A stretch of 64,000 nt of DNA from Trichoplusia ni. Taxonomy: Eukaryota > Arthropoda > Insecta > Lepidoptera > Noctuidae. Both the position numbers and the translations under genes were made by a program. The DNA lies in assembly GCF_003590095.1 (NCBI RefSeq), contig NC_039491.1, forward strand, positions 5,952,001 to 6,016,000. Direction: 5' to 3'. The notes under the pieces are model-generated. The model searched no databases, was not told where the DNA came from, and saw only the letters and a list, made by a program, of their open reading frames with translations. Positions 1 to 12,956 of this stretch are shown here, piece by piece. Each line of letters begins with the position of its first letter. The stretch's first letter is position 1.

Positions 1-3000
1 CAGAGGCTCCAAGGTGCACTTTAATACTGGCCTGGAAACGCGGTAGTTTCACCAGTAATGTACGAATAATACCGTGGTCAAACGTTTCCTAGACCCTTTT
101 TATAACTTCACCAACACTTACCTATATTGTGGAAGTGGATTTTTAGGTTTGGATAGCCCCGAAGTATTTTCTTTTGTAAATTGGATTGCGTTGGAATGTT
201 TGGCTGTTACAAGATTAAAGGTAGGTCACAATAAAATTATTTAAAATGTATGGCTTTATTTATGTTTTATGTCATAAATAGTAAGTTACGAAAATTGAAA
301 ACATACATAATAAAGCTAACCCCTTGAAAAGCTTTCATTATAATCATTAGACTTTCAAAATGTGCCCAGAAAATAACTTCGAAAACTTTGCGTAATCTTC
401 ACATATCTCATCCAAACACTGATCTAATTAAATTACGCTGTTTTGCTTCTCATGTTAATCGACCTTAAATTTTTACAGAAATAATGAAAACAAATGCAAA
501 TTTTCGTTCTATTGTTACACTCGTAGTGATATAAAAAAAAACACACAATTCAGAACAAAAAGGTTGAACCACTTAACCATTGTCAACGTTTTTTTAAAAA
601 GTATGCCCAATTTAACCATTACGCCACTAAACGCCATCGCCATAAAATGTCCAAGAGAATTCATTTGATCCGTGGAAAACCGCCAACACGGTGCTTCTGA
701 CATACGATTTTAATAATATCATTTACACACTATTAATTATGCGTTGAATAGTTTCAAAACATGAATCAGACATTTTGGTGGTGGGAAATTATTGTGCGTT
801 GTAATTTATAAACTGCGCCATATCCGTTTCCTGCTGTTAAGCATTTGAATAATAGAAAATATGGTTAGTGTTTCGCGATGCAGTAAATCTGGTTATATGT
901 GTAAATTATTGAACGTGGACAGGCATTATTAATGAATTGAATGCAGCACAACTAGCACACTATAGTTCGTTAATTCGATGCATTTATGCCTCATCATGCG
1001 TGGAGTTGTCTGTGCTTAGGACTGCTATTCATTGAAAAGCTGGTTTTAATTACTGCGAATGTGATTACTGACGCCATACATTAGGTATCTACGTATATTT
1101 ATATGTAACAAAAAACAGCTTGCTATTTTTTTTTTCTTCTTTCTATATTATGTTAATAAATCTGCATTAACAGTCTTCTACAATGATACAAAGTTTTTCG
1201 TAACTTAACCTGACTATACTATAACTATAACTATACTATAAAAAGCCATAAACTTAGGAACTATCCGCTACTGCTGTCGTTATTTTAGTTAAGACTTAAT
1301 TACAACCTTAACTGTGCCAGTATAAAGCAGCAGGTATCACTCCTTCGTTAGTACGCTACACTAGCCACTGGACCAAGTGGAAACTACACAATGGAAACCT
1401 TAAAGTGGAAAGCTCACAAGTAACTAAGCCTAGTTCACGCTCTACAAATAGTTCCTTACTACCAGACGATCAATACAATTGGGACAACGTAACGAAATTA
1501 ACTCCCACACCAAATCAAAGTCAATACGTAGGCCTGTATTAAGGAACTCAAACACGCGTTCGTGCGATAACTTACAGGTTGTGACGAAGCCTCCATACGC
1601 GAGCAACAATATTTACTTAGGCCCAGCCCCGCTTAAATTATTCACAACGTTATACCAACATATTTATGGCATGTCTGCGGTCACCCCATCATTCTTTGTT
1701 ATTTTATGTGATCTGTAGGTTTTAAAACGCCAGCGGCTTTAAAAGCGTTTTCAGAAAAAATAATGTTAACAAAGGGTGAATGCTTTTGATATTAGGTAGC
1801 TACGTACCATTCTTTAGAGTGCAATTATAATGTGACTTGGGAGGTATATTTTTGTTTGAATGTTTTAGAAGTTATTAAAAAAGGCTTGTTTCAGTTTGTT
1901 TATAATACAATTTTTATCAAATATTGCATTGAGATAAATTAAACTAAAGCAATTCATAAAATAAAAGAAAATTTGTGTTCACCTTTAGTACTAAAAAGAG
2001 TTACTTTAATGACTTACAATATCCAATAAACCCTGAGTAAAGATATAGTTAATACTCACCGTGTTCGACTACCCGATAACATTAACCTGACAACTTCTAA
2101 CTACACAGCTTTAAATTAATAACTTTATTTAATTTAAATGTTCTCCCACACCGCTGTAGAAAAACAACCCTTGCTTAAAACGACGCCTATTATTGTCGTT
2201 GTATACTGAAACCATTTTTATCTGGTCTCCAACTCTGTATTCAGTGAGTAAACGTCACAAATAGGGTGACCACGACGTTAGATTTTTTAACGTAACCTAA
2301 ATTTCACTTTATATATCGCATTCAATTACATTGTATTGTAATTTGCTTTCGCTTTGCTGAGATTATTATGCCATATAAAAAAGTTTTGCTTTTAGTCGAA
2401 CTTAAACACTGGCAACTTATATTTCTAAAGCGCCATTTTAGCCCTTCTGGAAATAGCCTATTTGATTTTGATCAAAAATACAGAGACCTAAAGTTGCCAT
2501 TCAAGGTTTGTATGAAATTGAGTATCAATATACATTACTCTGCTCCAACAAAACAAAACATTTCTAGCTACGTCATCTCCCACAGACTAAATCGCAACTT
2601 AATGTTATTGATTCACAAATTTACCATTTACAGACATCACTCGGCTTCCCTAAAAAAAAGACCCACATTCAAACACAGAGCTGGGCAAAAAATCACCTAG
2701 GTCCCATACTTTCAATTGTGTCGGTTATCCACTAACAAAATCCGTTAATATATTTTTAATAAAGGCCACAAAATGGTCACTCGATTCGCAGCTCTCATTG
2801 TTCGTGTAATACCGGACGGCCTCAGTTAACCGCACGGCAATTATACTGAACGTTCTCTGTCTTTCACATCTACTGCTGGAAACTTAATTTCCTTCGGCTT
2901 GTTCATTGTTTCATTGTGAACTCTGTGATTTTATCCTTTCGTAACTTTGTGTGTTACGGTTTTTCGAGTTATAATTTTTTTGAGTGTAAAAAAAATTGTC

Positions 3001-6000
3001 ATGTCTGAATTTTTTCTTCTTGATTATATTTTCTAATCTCGGATCTACTTTTTCTTTCGTTTTTTTATTTATTGACGTTTAGTTTTTTCAGCTAAGCAAC
3101 TAATTTTGTAATTTTTTTTGCAACATTAGGTAATGTAAGTGAGGTATATTTTTGTATGTGCATTCTTGCAGTACATCTTTTTTTGGCTATACGACACTGT
3201 ACCTGCTTACCTCAGCACACATCATGAAACTTTATTTTTACTAAATAGTGTGTATGTAGACGCAAATAAAAACCCCGTGACATAAAGCATTTGTCGTAAT
3301 GGTTAATCGCAGTCTGAAAATTCCTGCTTGTGTTAACTGTCTACCTATAAGGTCGGACGAATACGTGGGAATGCACGTTTGCTGGGCACCTGAATGTCCG
3401 GAATACCTGCATTCATTTCACCTATGTTTTTCCTTTGTGCGGTGGTAAATTAGGGATGGGAACAATGTTTACGTTTTGCCGGCTAGCGGAGTGGCGCCTG
3501 GTGCAGTTGGTAACGTGTCCACGCTTTGTAACTCGAATTGTACTGGATACCGTTTGTAGATACAGTTCCCTTGGTTTGATTTACGTGCACTTTCCCTAGT
3601 GGGTTCATTTCATTCTTAATACAGTTAGGTTTAATACCCTCATATAATAGAATAGACGTTTATACAAACAATTGTTTTATTGTTAGATATTGACGTGAAC
3701 TGTTATTTCTACTGGGACTACCGAATAACTACATTTCGATTTAAGAACACAGTCTAGACTAATAAATCTTTAAAATAAAACTTACTTTGCGAAACAAACG
3801 AAAAGCATTAATTTCAAACAAAACAATTCCAATTCGAACATTAGAAACGGAAACCGCGAAACGGTAACAACGGGTACACAAGCCATCGTACAAGTTGCGA
3901 TTGATTGAACAAACTACTGACTCTTAGTGAACTGCACTAGTACTATGAACTTGTAAAGCAAATTGTTGGCATTGAACAAGTGAGATGGCGCTCTATACAG
4001 CGCGTAACGATGTCTTGCTTCCACAATGACTGTAGAACTTTACGGGTTAATACTAAGCGCGTTGTTCGTCTTAAGACAATCTAACCGACGAGGAATGTTT
4101 GCTCTACTTATCCGAATATCCGATCGGAATCAAACTGATCTGTGAATTTCTAGTGCACTTTGAACTTAATTTATTGTCAGTGATTAGATGTGCAGTTTGT
4201 CTTGTAAGCTAAAGACATGGTTTTAATAAGCTAAATTTATTAAAACCTGGACGAGAACATTTATCTTAGTGTATTAGACGTTTACAAAAAATGGCAAAAT
4301 GGAATTAAGTTAGAAAATGATTTATTGTTGTCGATGTGATCGTCAATATTGTTAGACATTTACTGCTGACAATATGCATCTTGTAGGGATATATCGACCC
4401 ACGGAGTTGCATCGTTTGTAGCTAGCCAGGCAATACAAGCAGCATACGGTTGCAATGTATCTAAAACAGTTAAAGCAACATCCAATTCGAAACGAAATTC
4501 AGTTTCAGGGTACAATAACGAACCTACTAACTGCTGAAGTCGTAAAAACTTCACGAAACCACTATAAACAAACCACACGTAATTGTTGCACGGTCACCTA
4601 TGTAAGAGACCATAAAATTCTTTCCTTTCCCGCCAGCAAACCAGGCGGCATCATAAATATGTATAGTGGGAATCAAGCATGCGTCGCGTATAAAACGCCG
4701 CCGAAAATGCGATCTTGTGGGAGCGAAGGCTCTCGCCAACGACTTAGAGTCGCACTGGAAGTTATGTAAATAGTAAATCTGAATAATTGTCGCCTAAATA
4801 CACAACGTTTACAACACTCGTTGTTCCAAGTAACCGTTTTATAGGTAGTGGTGCTGTTAATTATGGGTCCTTGAATGTTAAGTTAATTTACTTCTACGCA
4901 TTAATGTCAATCAATTGTTTGAGGAAAATTACTTTACTAATGATTGAATTAATACATAAATTCATAAACATAATTTGTAGTTTAACTTATAGTATCTTCA
5001 TTTCAAACAGAAAAATCTATGAAAACATTACTAAGGAGACATAAAAAAGAAATCGAAGTTTTTCAAAATAAAAAACAAATTAATTCTTTGTATACTGGAT
5101 AGGCTTTTCAAGAGCACTTTCCACGACATAATTAATCCTTTCCTAACCACATCTAGTCTGCTCTAAATCCCTCCGCCACTGACTCACACACGGTTTATTT
5201 GCCCCTATTTGCATAGAAACGTTTTTTGTGGGCGTCCTTGTTTGTACAGAGGATAGGTGGAAAAAGCTTTCGTGAAGACTAGAACTTGAACGTACGACGC
5301 CTCAGACAGATTTGTTTGAATTGAATGTAGTGTGTTTATTTTTTTATTCTACTTGTCCCCACTGAAACCTCAGTAGTTCGATATTTATTTTTGGCGGCGT
5401 TGAAATTTATTTACCAACGAATAGTACTTGGTTATTTCGATTTGGTATAGTGATTTGTGTATGTTGATCAAACAACTATTAAATAGAATTCTACGCAAGT
5501 TAAACTTAGATCAAATTCTATATAGAGTTACTTGCCTTCGAATGGGACCGCTTAGCGCGAAACATTAATTATTTTTTACATTATCCAATTATTTATTTAC
5601 GACCTAGTTAAATCTTTAAATGCCTTCATCTTTTGTTTTTCAAACACGATATCCGTTTGGCTTTGATAATGTTTTTGATGGATAGGGAGGTAAACAAAAT
5701 CATGAAAAAAAAAACGAAAAAGTAAATGTAAAGCGATAATGAATTTTGCTTACTTTAATAAAATGTAAATGAGCTACTCATTTTATATTTTTGGTATAGA
5801 AAAATTAAAAGCACAAAAAATAACACTAATGGAAATGCTGAAAGTTGTTATTTATTAATAGCACAGCAGCACAAACAGCATACACTAAAACTTTTTTTTT
5901 TCATTTTATACCTTACACAACTTACAAAAAAAAAATATTTGCATGAACATGATTTAATAAATATATCCTATCTACCTATAAAGTCATTTACCTATAACTA

Positions 6001-6249
6001 AATATAAGAAGAGATCTTTGTTTTTGTGACAATTTGTTTGATTCAACACCGGCTAGGCTTTTCTTACCTTACCTTGTCTATCCTTGGTATTTGTAAATAA
6101 TCCCTTTAAAATTAATTACCCACAGACTACCATTGGGAGGCACGTTCATGAATTTCTCAACCGTTCCTAAGCTTAAGAGATATTAACCTGCGCTCTTTGT
6201 AATTGGAAACACAATTTTTAATATTACTTGTAAAATTTTTAAACAAATT
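1..6249. other. AT-rich non-coding stretch, no gene seen
   Basis: I see no gene here. The longest open frames (110 aa at 2368-2700 +, 104 aa at 4455-4769 +, 79 aa at 1479-1718 +) have no recognisable domain, no neighbouring exons in phase and AT-driven composition. The segment around 4360-4780 is less AT-rich than its flanks and is open in several frames on both strands, which is what base composition alone would give. Homopolymer T and A runs are common (for example near 3060-3120 and 5700-5940). Confidence 0.5.
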
Positions 6250-6270
6250 TATATATATATATATATATAT
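6250..6270. repeat. (TA)n microsatellite
   Basis: About ten uninterrupted TA units lie in AT-rich non-coding DNA. This is a simple dinucleotide repeat and probably polymorphic. Confidence 0.9.
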
Positions 6271-8513
6271 CGCTGCCCGACTCATTTTGCTTTGCCTAAA
6301 TGATAAAAATACACTTGCTTATAACTAATTCTGTTCATAAGCTACGTTGCTCCAAATTGAAGTATTTTCAACCCCTTTTGTTTATTTTTGGGCCTCGAAA
6401 GAAACTGTCTTAGACGTGACTTTCCAATTCAAATGACTATGTAAAACTGACTTCAGATACTCTGTGAACATGGTTCAGACGTCTTATTGGTGACTCATAT
6501 CAAAAAACAGTTTCCAAAAGGTCTACCACTTCCTTCTAAAGCAGAGAAATTATTCTTGTGCAAAAGAGAAGCCACTATGCGCAGCCTAGTGCGCCATCTT
6601 GTTCTAATAACAGTCTAATTCTGCCATAAAAGGAAGCTCCCTAAAAACTGATGATATATTCCCAATATGTGCCATGTTCTCCTGGTGTGACGTCACGCCT
6701 CTAAAACTTCAAAAGGTTACTACGATGACGTTTGACATTTTGAACTAGTTCAAGCTGTGTCAGTAGATAGCACCATCGCCTTAAAACTGACATTTTCAGG
6801 TTAGTCGCCATCCAGTTATGAATCATTCGTTTTTTGTGTCTTGAACATAATGTTCAAAATCAAACGCAATATTTTATTTATCCCGTACGTTTTTCTTTTA
6901 CTTCTCCGAGCTTTATTTATATAAAATATCGATGAATGTTTTCGTGAAATGATTAATATAATCGCTTATTTGTACTTTCATTGTTCAATGCGATTCTCGA
7001 ACCATAATATTTTCGTAAACTATGAAGCTTGTACACAAACTTTTTAATAATTCATATGATTTGATGTAATTTTACTCCGCAACCACATGCCTGTAGTCTT
7101 CTTAGGAGACTTTGGTATTCTCTGTAATGATAGATTATTTGATGCTTATAAAATTAAATTAAAGTATTTTAACATTTTATTGGTCAAGTAAAATTGTTTT
7201 TAAAACAATAAAATTGAATAATTTTATCAATAAGTTGTGGATGAAGTGAAGCTGCCAGTTTTGCTAAGGATAGTTTTATGCAGATTTTAGGAAGAGGTAA
7301 TCAATGTCAGACTTCAAACTTATCTATACTTGAATTATCAACTTAATAGAGGGAAATGTTCTATATCTAGTATGCCTTGCTACTAAATTTTAAAGGGGTT
7401 TAATGCAAAATCATTAAGGGGAAGCACCGCGATCTCAGTCCCTGCGGGTCTCGATGTCTGGCGAGCCTCTTAGAGGCTTCCGCTGTTGAAAGGGTGTGTG
7501 GTCAGGCGCGCAGCCCTAAACTTACCTTGAGAACCAATTTGTTAAATTATTTAACAGACCCCTCGAGAATGAGAAGATGGGCTTTCCATATTATGTCGAT
7601 ATAATACGGAGCAAGCCAACCGACCTCAAAACCAAAGCGGACAAACACAATAGGGTGGAAAAGTGTTGCGATAAGGATTTGTCGATGGTATTCACTTGTG
7701 GAAAATTACATAAATAGTAAGTAGTAAGTAGGTGAAGGAGATGGGAAGTCGACAACAATTCAAATCATAAGATGGATCTGATACTTTTTCAACAGAATTC
7801 AAATAAGGAGGTTCTCAATTCGTTTTTTTTTTAAGTTTGTTAATTGATAACTTCGGACTGGATGAATAGTGATATGATTGTTTTTTCATTTAACGTGCAT
7901 ATTTTTCAGCTATTTATTTGGTCCTTCAAGGATCCTCAGTAGTTTTTATTTGCAGTCAGTTGTGTATTTTTGTTGTTAAAAATATGTTATGTAACTATTG
8001 TACAAAACTAAAAAAATATTGTCATAATTAACCACTATTATCTTAAAACATGAGAGGTAGATAATAGCCGCAGTGTAGCAGACAAGGTATATGTAATTAA
8101 AAACAACTGTCTAACTACACGAATTAAATTAAACATCTGCGCTACATGAATAGTAAGGAACCGGCGGTACTCATCTCAGTCCACCTGCCAAGGGGACAGA
8201 AAAGAAAAACATTCTCGGAAAAAAAAGTTAATTAATTACGTATGCAAATTGACGAAAAAGTCGTCTCGTGCTGAGTGGCGAGCAGACGAGATAATGAGAT
8301 TGTGCAGCCCCGAGTACCGTGATTAAATCATTGCGATGGAAAATGTTGAATATATAATGATTCTGATGAACCACTGCACTGGAATTGGTCTTTTCTAATT
8401 TGATGACGGTCGTAAACACAAATCAGAAGAATGTTTGGTAATGACGTCTATTCAAGAAACGTAATTTTCAAGTTTCTGAAGAAATTCGAATTTATAAATC
8501 AGTTTTTTAGTGG
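6271..8513. other. Non-coding stretch with a GC-richer island
   Basis: No gene is seen. The part at about 7418-7680 is clearly less AT-rich than its surroundings and reads like an old insertion, but it has no open frame of useful length and I cannot assign it to a family. The ORF at 8228-8419 (-) is not supported by anything else. Confidence 0.4.
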
Positions 8514-8640
8514 TTTCTTAGGTTTACGCGAATGTTAGACATTGAAATAAAACTACTGTTATGAATTTCATCGCGGTTTAATTTTAGATTTTAGTTCCCG
8601 ACGTTTTGACACCTTTGCAGGTATCATGGGCAGACATACA
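8514..8640. repeat. Fragment of a repeated element (shared with 22402-22507)
   Basis: The first ~45 bases, from 'tttcttaggtttacgcgaa' through 'aaataaaactact', recur almost exactly at about 22402-22442. The segment continues into 'ttcccgacgttttgacacc' and 'tttgcaggtatcatggg', words I associate with a common lepidopteran interspersed element. I cannot assign the class (possibly Penelope-like or a fold-back element). No coding capacity is present. Confidence 0.6.
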
Positions 8641-9852
8641 AAATTTCTTTATTTTAAACCTTTTTTTTTCAATTTTGATAAATTTACACCCCATAACAAC
8701 ATTGAAAGTTCTTTATAAACAAAGTTCCCACGGCATTTAATTGTCAAAATTGAACACAAAACATGATGCATTTTTATTTTCAGACACACGGACCCATAAC
8801 GAGTATTCAAATAACCCGCGCGATGCTTCATACGGCAATTACTTTTTATTTTATCGCATTTTGGTATGTAACCAACCATAATTTATTTTCGAAATATTTT
8901 TTGTGGCTGAATGTGGATTTTGTTGACGGCAAATGTCACCAAAGAACGTTTTTAATACGACCAGAACAGATATTTTTATTTTTGTTTTTTTCAGATGAGG
9001 AAAGCTTGGTTGGCACTAGGTTTAAAAGAATTTTTGCATAAAACTCGTATCTGAATCATATGTGTGTATCAAACAATATTGTTTGCTTAATATTTTAAGT
9101 CGTAAAGCTTAGCAAAAGGATGACTTTTCCCATTTTTATACTTATTATCGAATTGTTTCTATACTTCCCATGGAGCCATTAAGACCTGAGCCCTTTAAAC
9201 TAACAATCACGTCAAAGTCTTTGATTCATCAGGTATACTTTTCTAAATGTTCCACGATAATCGGAAAATATCATCGATAATTGACACTTGTTAAGAGTAT
9301 GTATTATATTGTGACCTTCTCATTTTCAAAAGCGTTAATACCATATTTAAAGAAAAGCCGGTAATTATGAACGGGACGACTAGTATTTTATTATTTTTTA
9401 CTTTGGACATAATCCGTCTGTACAAATACGTACATATTTTAAGATACATACACATGTTGGACGAAAATCGTTCTTAAAATGTCGCAAACAAATCGCCGCT
9501 TTAGGTCCCTTTCATTTCGGTACTAGTCAAAAGTTTTTGGGGATCCGTAAAATGAAAACTATAATAATCAACTAAATTCTGAGACATTATCATAGTTAAA
9601 AACGTCCCATACCGTTAACGGTATTTAATTTTGTCAGCTAATTTGAGCAATTTACAGACAAATAATTTTATTATCTACAAAAACTATTTAAGTCCTTTTT
9701 TTCTTTTTAATTTAAATTCACAAACATACTATAACCTGCCAACCAGACAAGATAAACCCAACAATATCTTTTTTTAAACAAAAACAGTCAAAGAGAGCAT
9801 CGAAAGTCAAAATAAAACGTCAAAGCTACGGTGCCTTACGTAGAGCCGAAAC

Positions 9853-10074
9853 ATGCACTTGTCCGTTTTTTTCACGTACACGCTAGTGCTGTGCGGAGAC
9901 CACGCTCGTTACACGTCATTAAACGATACTTTACGGCAGACGGCCCTCGAGACTGCCAACCCCCTACTACCCGTCTATATGCCTCCTACGTCACTAACGT
10001 ACTGGATGTGCTATGAATTAGCAAGTTGTACGAGAATGGAGTTATTTCGTTTATTCATGTTGGGTAATGGATAG
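9853..10074 (+). CDS. Weak candidate ORF or exon, unknown protein
   Basis: This 73-codon frame starts with a short hydrophobic stretch (MHLSVFFTYTLVL) that could pass for a signal peptide, followed by a polar part and a second apolar patch (residues about 45-57). It sits in a GC-richer island, and a GTAATG resembling a donor site overlaps its end, so a coding exon is possible. An overlapping frame (9831-10016) is equally open, so the openness may only reflect base composition. I do not recognise the protein and found no partner exon in phase. Confidence 0.15.
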   Translation: MHLSVFFTYTLVLCGDHARYTSLNDTLRQTALETANPLLPVYMPPTSLTYWMCYELASCTRMELFRLFMLGNG

Positions 10075-10758
10075 GTTAATGACATATTTGAATATGAGAT
10101 TGAATATTATATTGTTGGTACATGTAATGTTATAAATTCACATGAAATAAAAAAAAATATTTAATCGCAAACTTTAAAAAAAATATCTGTGTTGTGTGAT
10201 ATTTTTTTTGTGTTAATATGTAAAACTACATAATTTATAAGGTTTTAAAATATTCTTGGTAAGTGTTATTTCTTAAAATTATTTCAACCTACGAAATTTT
10301 ATTAGCTATGCCAAAATACTAAAGCCGAAATACATTTTTGTGTACCCTGATTTCTTTTACATAAACCTTGTTAGCTTTTTGTAGTAATCATACTCAGACC
10401 ATAGTAATTAAATTTATCTTCAAAGGCAAAGAATTTACCAAACCGAAACCGCCTACACGTTTGTTTGAGCTTCTAAAACCTCTCACAAAATCTATCGCTT
10501 ATCTAGTATTCGTATATCTACAAACTTGTAACGTGATTTTTGTCAGACTACCAAACGCATAGCACTTTTAATAAAATTTTGCTGGTACTTAATTTCGACG
10601 AATGGAGTGTCGCCGCGTATTAATTAATCTCAACTTTAAATATTGAAATACTCATTTTGAAGAGTTTATTAAAATTATTTCACATATTTTTTTGTTTTAT
10701 TCTGCAGAGGCGCGAAATGTTGTGAGAGCAGAAATTCAGAACAACTTTGCATCGTTAT

Positions 10759-10797
10759 TTTAGTTTGTTGTGTTTTGATTAAGCACAACAAACTAAA
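10759..10797. repeat. 14-bp inverted repeat (hairpin)
   Basis: Arms TTTAGTTTGTTGTG (10759-10772) and CACAACAAACTAAA (10784-10797) are perfectly complementary around an 11-base loop. Significance is unknown. AT-rich DNA gives such hairpins by chance now and then. Confidence 0.7.
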
Positions 10798-12790
10798 TCG
10801 AAAGCACAGCATAGAATCTAACTAAATTCTATTATGCACGTTCTTTAATGAAGTTTCTAAATTAGTAAATGTTTTTTAAATGCCTGGCAAATACCTACTT
10901 ACCTATAAATATGATAGCCTAAATATAATTACACGGTATCTTTTGGGAATCAATATGCCTTACACACCGTCTTTAGATATTCATATAAACTTAAAGTATA
11001 AAATATCCAAGCTTGTACAGCCACGTACACAAAATACTTAATCTACATTTATTCAAATACATTACCGAGGCTTTTTGAACCAATTTCTTAATTCACTAAA
11101 GTTCCGTATTGTGCAGCCGGCGAATTACTTATTTCGGCTAATTTTGTGCCTTGCATTCAAATGAGATACTGCGCAGCATATCAATGCAGATAATTCAGCA
11201 GGAAACTTTATCGAGTTTGTCCAACAATATACGTAGTTATGGTCTGCACTCGAAATTTATTAAAGTCGACGACAAGAGGACGTAAATTGAATATATGCTA
11301 ATTTTACGAGGTGTAATTTGGCTTACATGTTTATCGAAACATGTTTATACACAATTAACCAACATACAGTTCATAAAAAATAAAAGTGCATATATTAACT
11401 TATCAACTAGAAAATCTCAAAAAAATAATCGATTTATAAAATGCTGTCAATTACTATAAGAAACAAAGACAAACACGTCTCGTCATCAGATTAACAGAAG
11501 ATTTTGTCATTACCTGGCCCATTAAATGCAGGTTAATCTTAAGTTTAATTTAAAATTTAAAGGAATAAACTTTCATCCCATTTCGCAATGCGCAAATTCT
11601 GCGGAACATTTAAATTAAACTACTTTCTGGATTTTTTCCATTTTAGTAGGATGCGCTTGTTTATATGATGAAAGTGGGTTTATAGGACGGGTATTCCAAA
11701 CCGACGAATACAGTTTTAATTTCGCCGTTCCTTTAGAATATACTTGCGATTCGTAAATTCTTACTATTCTTACTATAGTATCTAAGTTAGAAGCTTAAAT
11801 CAAAGGGAGGAAGGCTTACATTGATATAATTAAATAGCCGTAAACTTGCTTAACATTCTATCACCAGTGAATAAGTTTCGCCAGCAGATAGAACCCTTTA
11901 ATGTACCTTTATTACAGTGAAGTGTTATTGTTAAAACTAAGTACCAAAAATAGCACAGCGTCACTTAGAAACAGCGCTAATAAAGTGTTGCAAATTCGAT
12001 GTAACTTCGTCGTTCGGCGTCTTAGGTGCGGGCGCGCAAAGCGCTGTCACTATAAGCCCTAAATTAATATGAATCTCTAATTTGAGCGTCACACGTGTTG
12101 CGAGCTCACAACTTTGCAGACTACGCCAAATTGGATAAACATGTGCGAGAAACGGGGGCCTTCGGAAAGAACACACGAGGGGAAATTCTGTACTTGGCGC
12201 CCGCGATTTCTGTTAGTTCAGAACTCATTAGGGGTTACCATTGAGGGGATATTTGACGGGGTTGGAACTGTTGGAAGTAACCTAGTAACTTACAAACAAA
12301 TATCTCTATCTATATCTATAGGTTGTGTTTCAACCGCGATTTTAGTTGAAGCTTTACACTGATTTAATTTTCATACGGGCAAGAAATTCAATATGTTTTT
12401 CGGTTACCACAAATATTGTATTGATGAATAACATTTCTATTCCACAATCACAAAAATAAAAAACTATAATTTTTGATGCGTTTTGGAAGCATCCCGTATG
12501 TTTTTATCTTCGTATTCTCAAATGAACGTGGCTTATGGTAATGCTAAATATTGCGTTTATTGTTATTGTCATAATGGTATGATTTCAGTCCATTATGAAA
12601 TGAATTGAAATAATCTCACGAAATACAAAGGATTTTGTAATTATCTCAAGTGTTAAACAATTGTAGAATTCGAAAAATATATTTAATTATGTTTAGTGTG
12701 TTTATTTCAATGTTGATGTAAAGATGTAAATGAGTGATTTACGACATCAACTTTTTGTTTATTTATTTATTTATTTATGAGTATTTACCG

Positions 12791-12956
12791 GCTGGTATTA
12801 TTACAGTACATCATTGGCCCAGCCTTTTCCCAACTATGTTGGGATCGTCTTCCAATCTTAACGTATTCTGTTAAGTACCAGTGTTTTACTGGCAGCAACT
12901 GCCTATCTGACCCTATCAACCCAGTTACCTGGGCAATAGCTGGTATTATTACAGTA
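12791..12956 (-). mobile_element. 5'-truncated retroposon copy with 18-bp target duplication
   Basis: A perfect 18-base direct repeat (gctggtattattacagta, at 12791-12808 and 12939-12956) brackets about 130 bases. On the minus strand these read as the 3' half of the same family as the full SINE at 47609-47960: 'cccaggtaactgggttg', then 'gtcagataggcag', 'gtaaaacactggtact' and 'cccaacatagttggg', ending in an ATGATG tail. A truncated 5' end plus a target duplication is the mark of LINE-mediated retroposition. It could be a truncated SINE or the 3' end of the LINE that shares this tail. Confidence 0.8.

Larger units (their letters stand above)
8641..12790. other. Non-coding stretch, one weak candidate exon
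   Basis: Mostly AT-rich DNA with no recognisable gene. Two GC-richer islands stand out: 9820-10040, listed separately as a weak candidate ORF, and 11960-12360, which is open in frames on both strands without recognisable content. A 14-bp perfect inverted repeat lies at 10759-10797. Confidence 0.4.

Noticed and set aside
2368..2700. 110-codon open frame
   Set aside because: Lys/Leu/Ile/Ser-rich as expected from AT-rich DNA; no domain, no codon or splice support.
11961..12362. Overlapping open frames on both strands in a GC-richer island
   Set aside because: Openness on both strands indicates composition; no motif on either strand.
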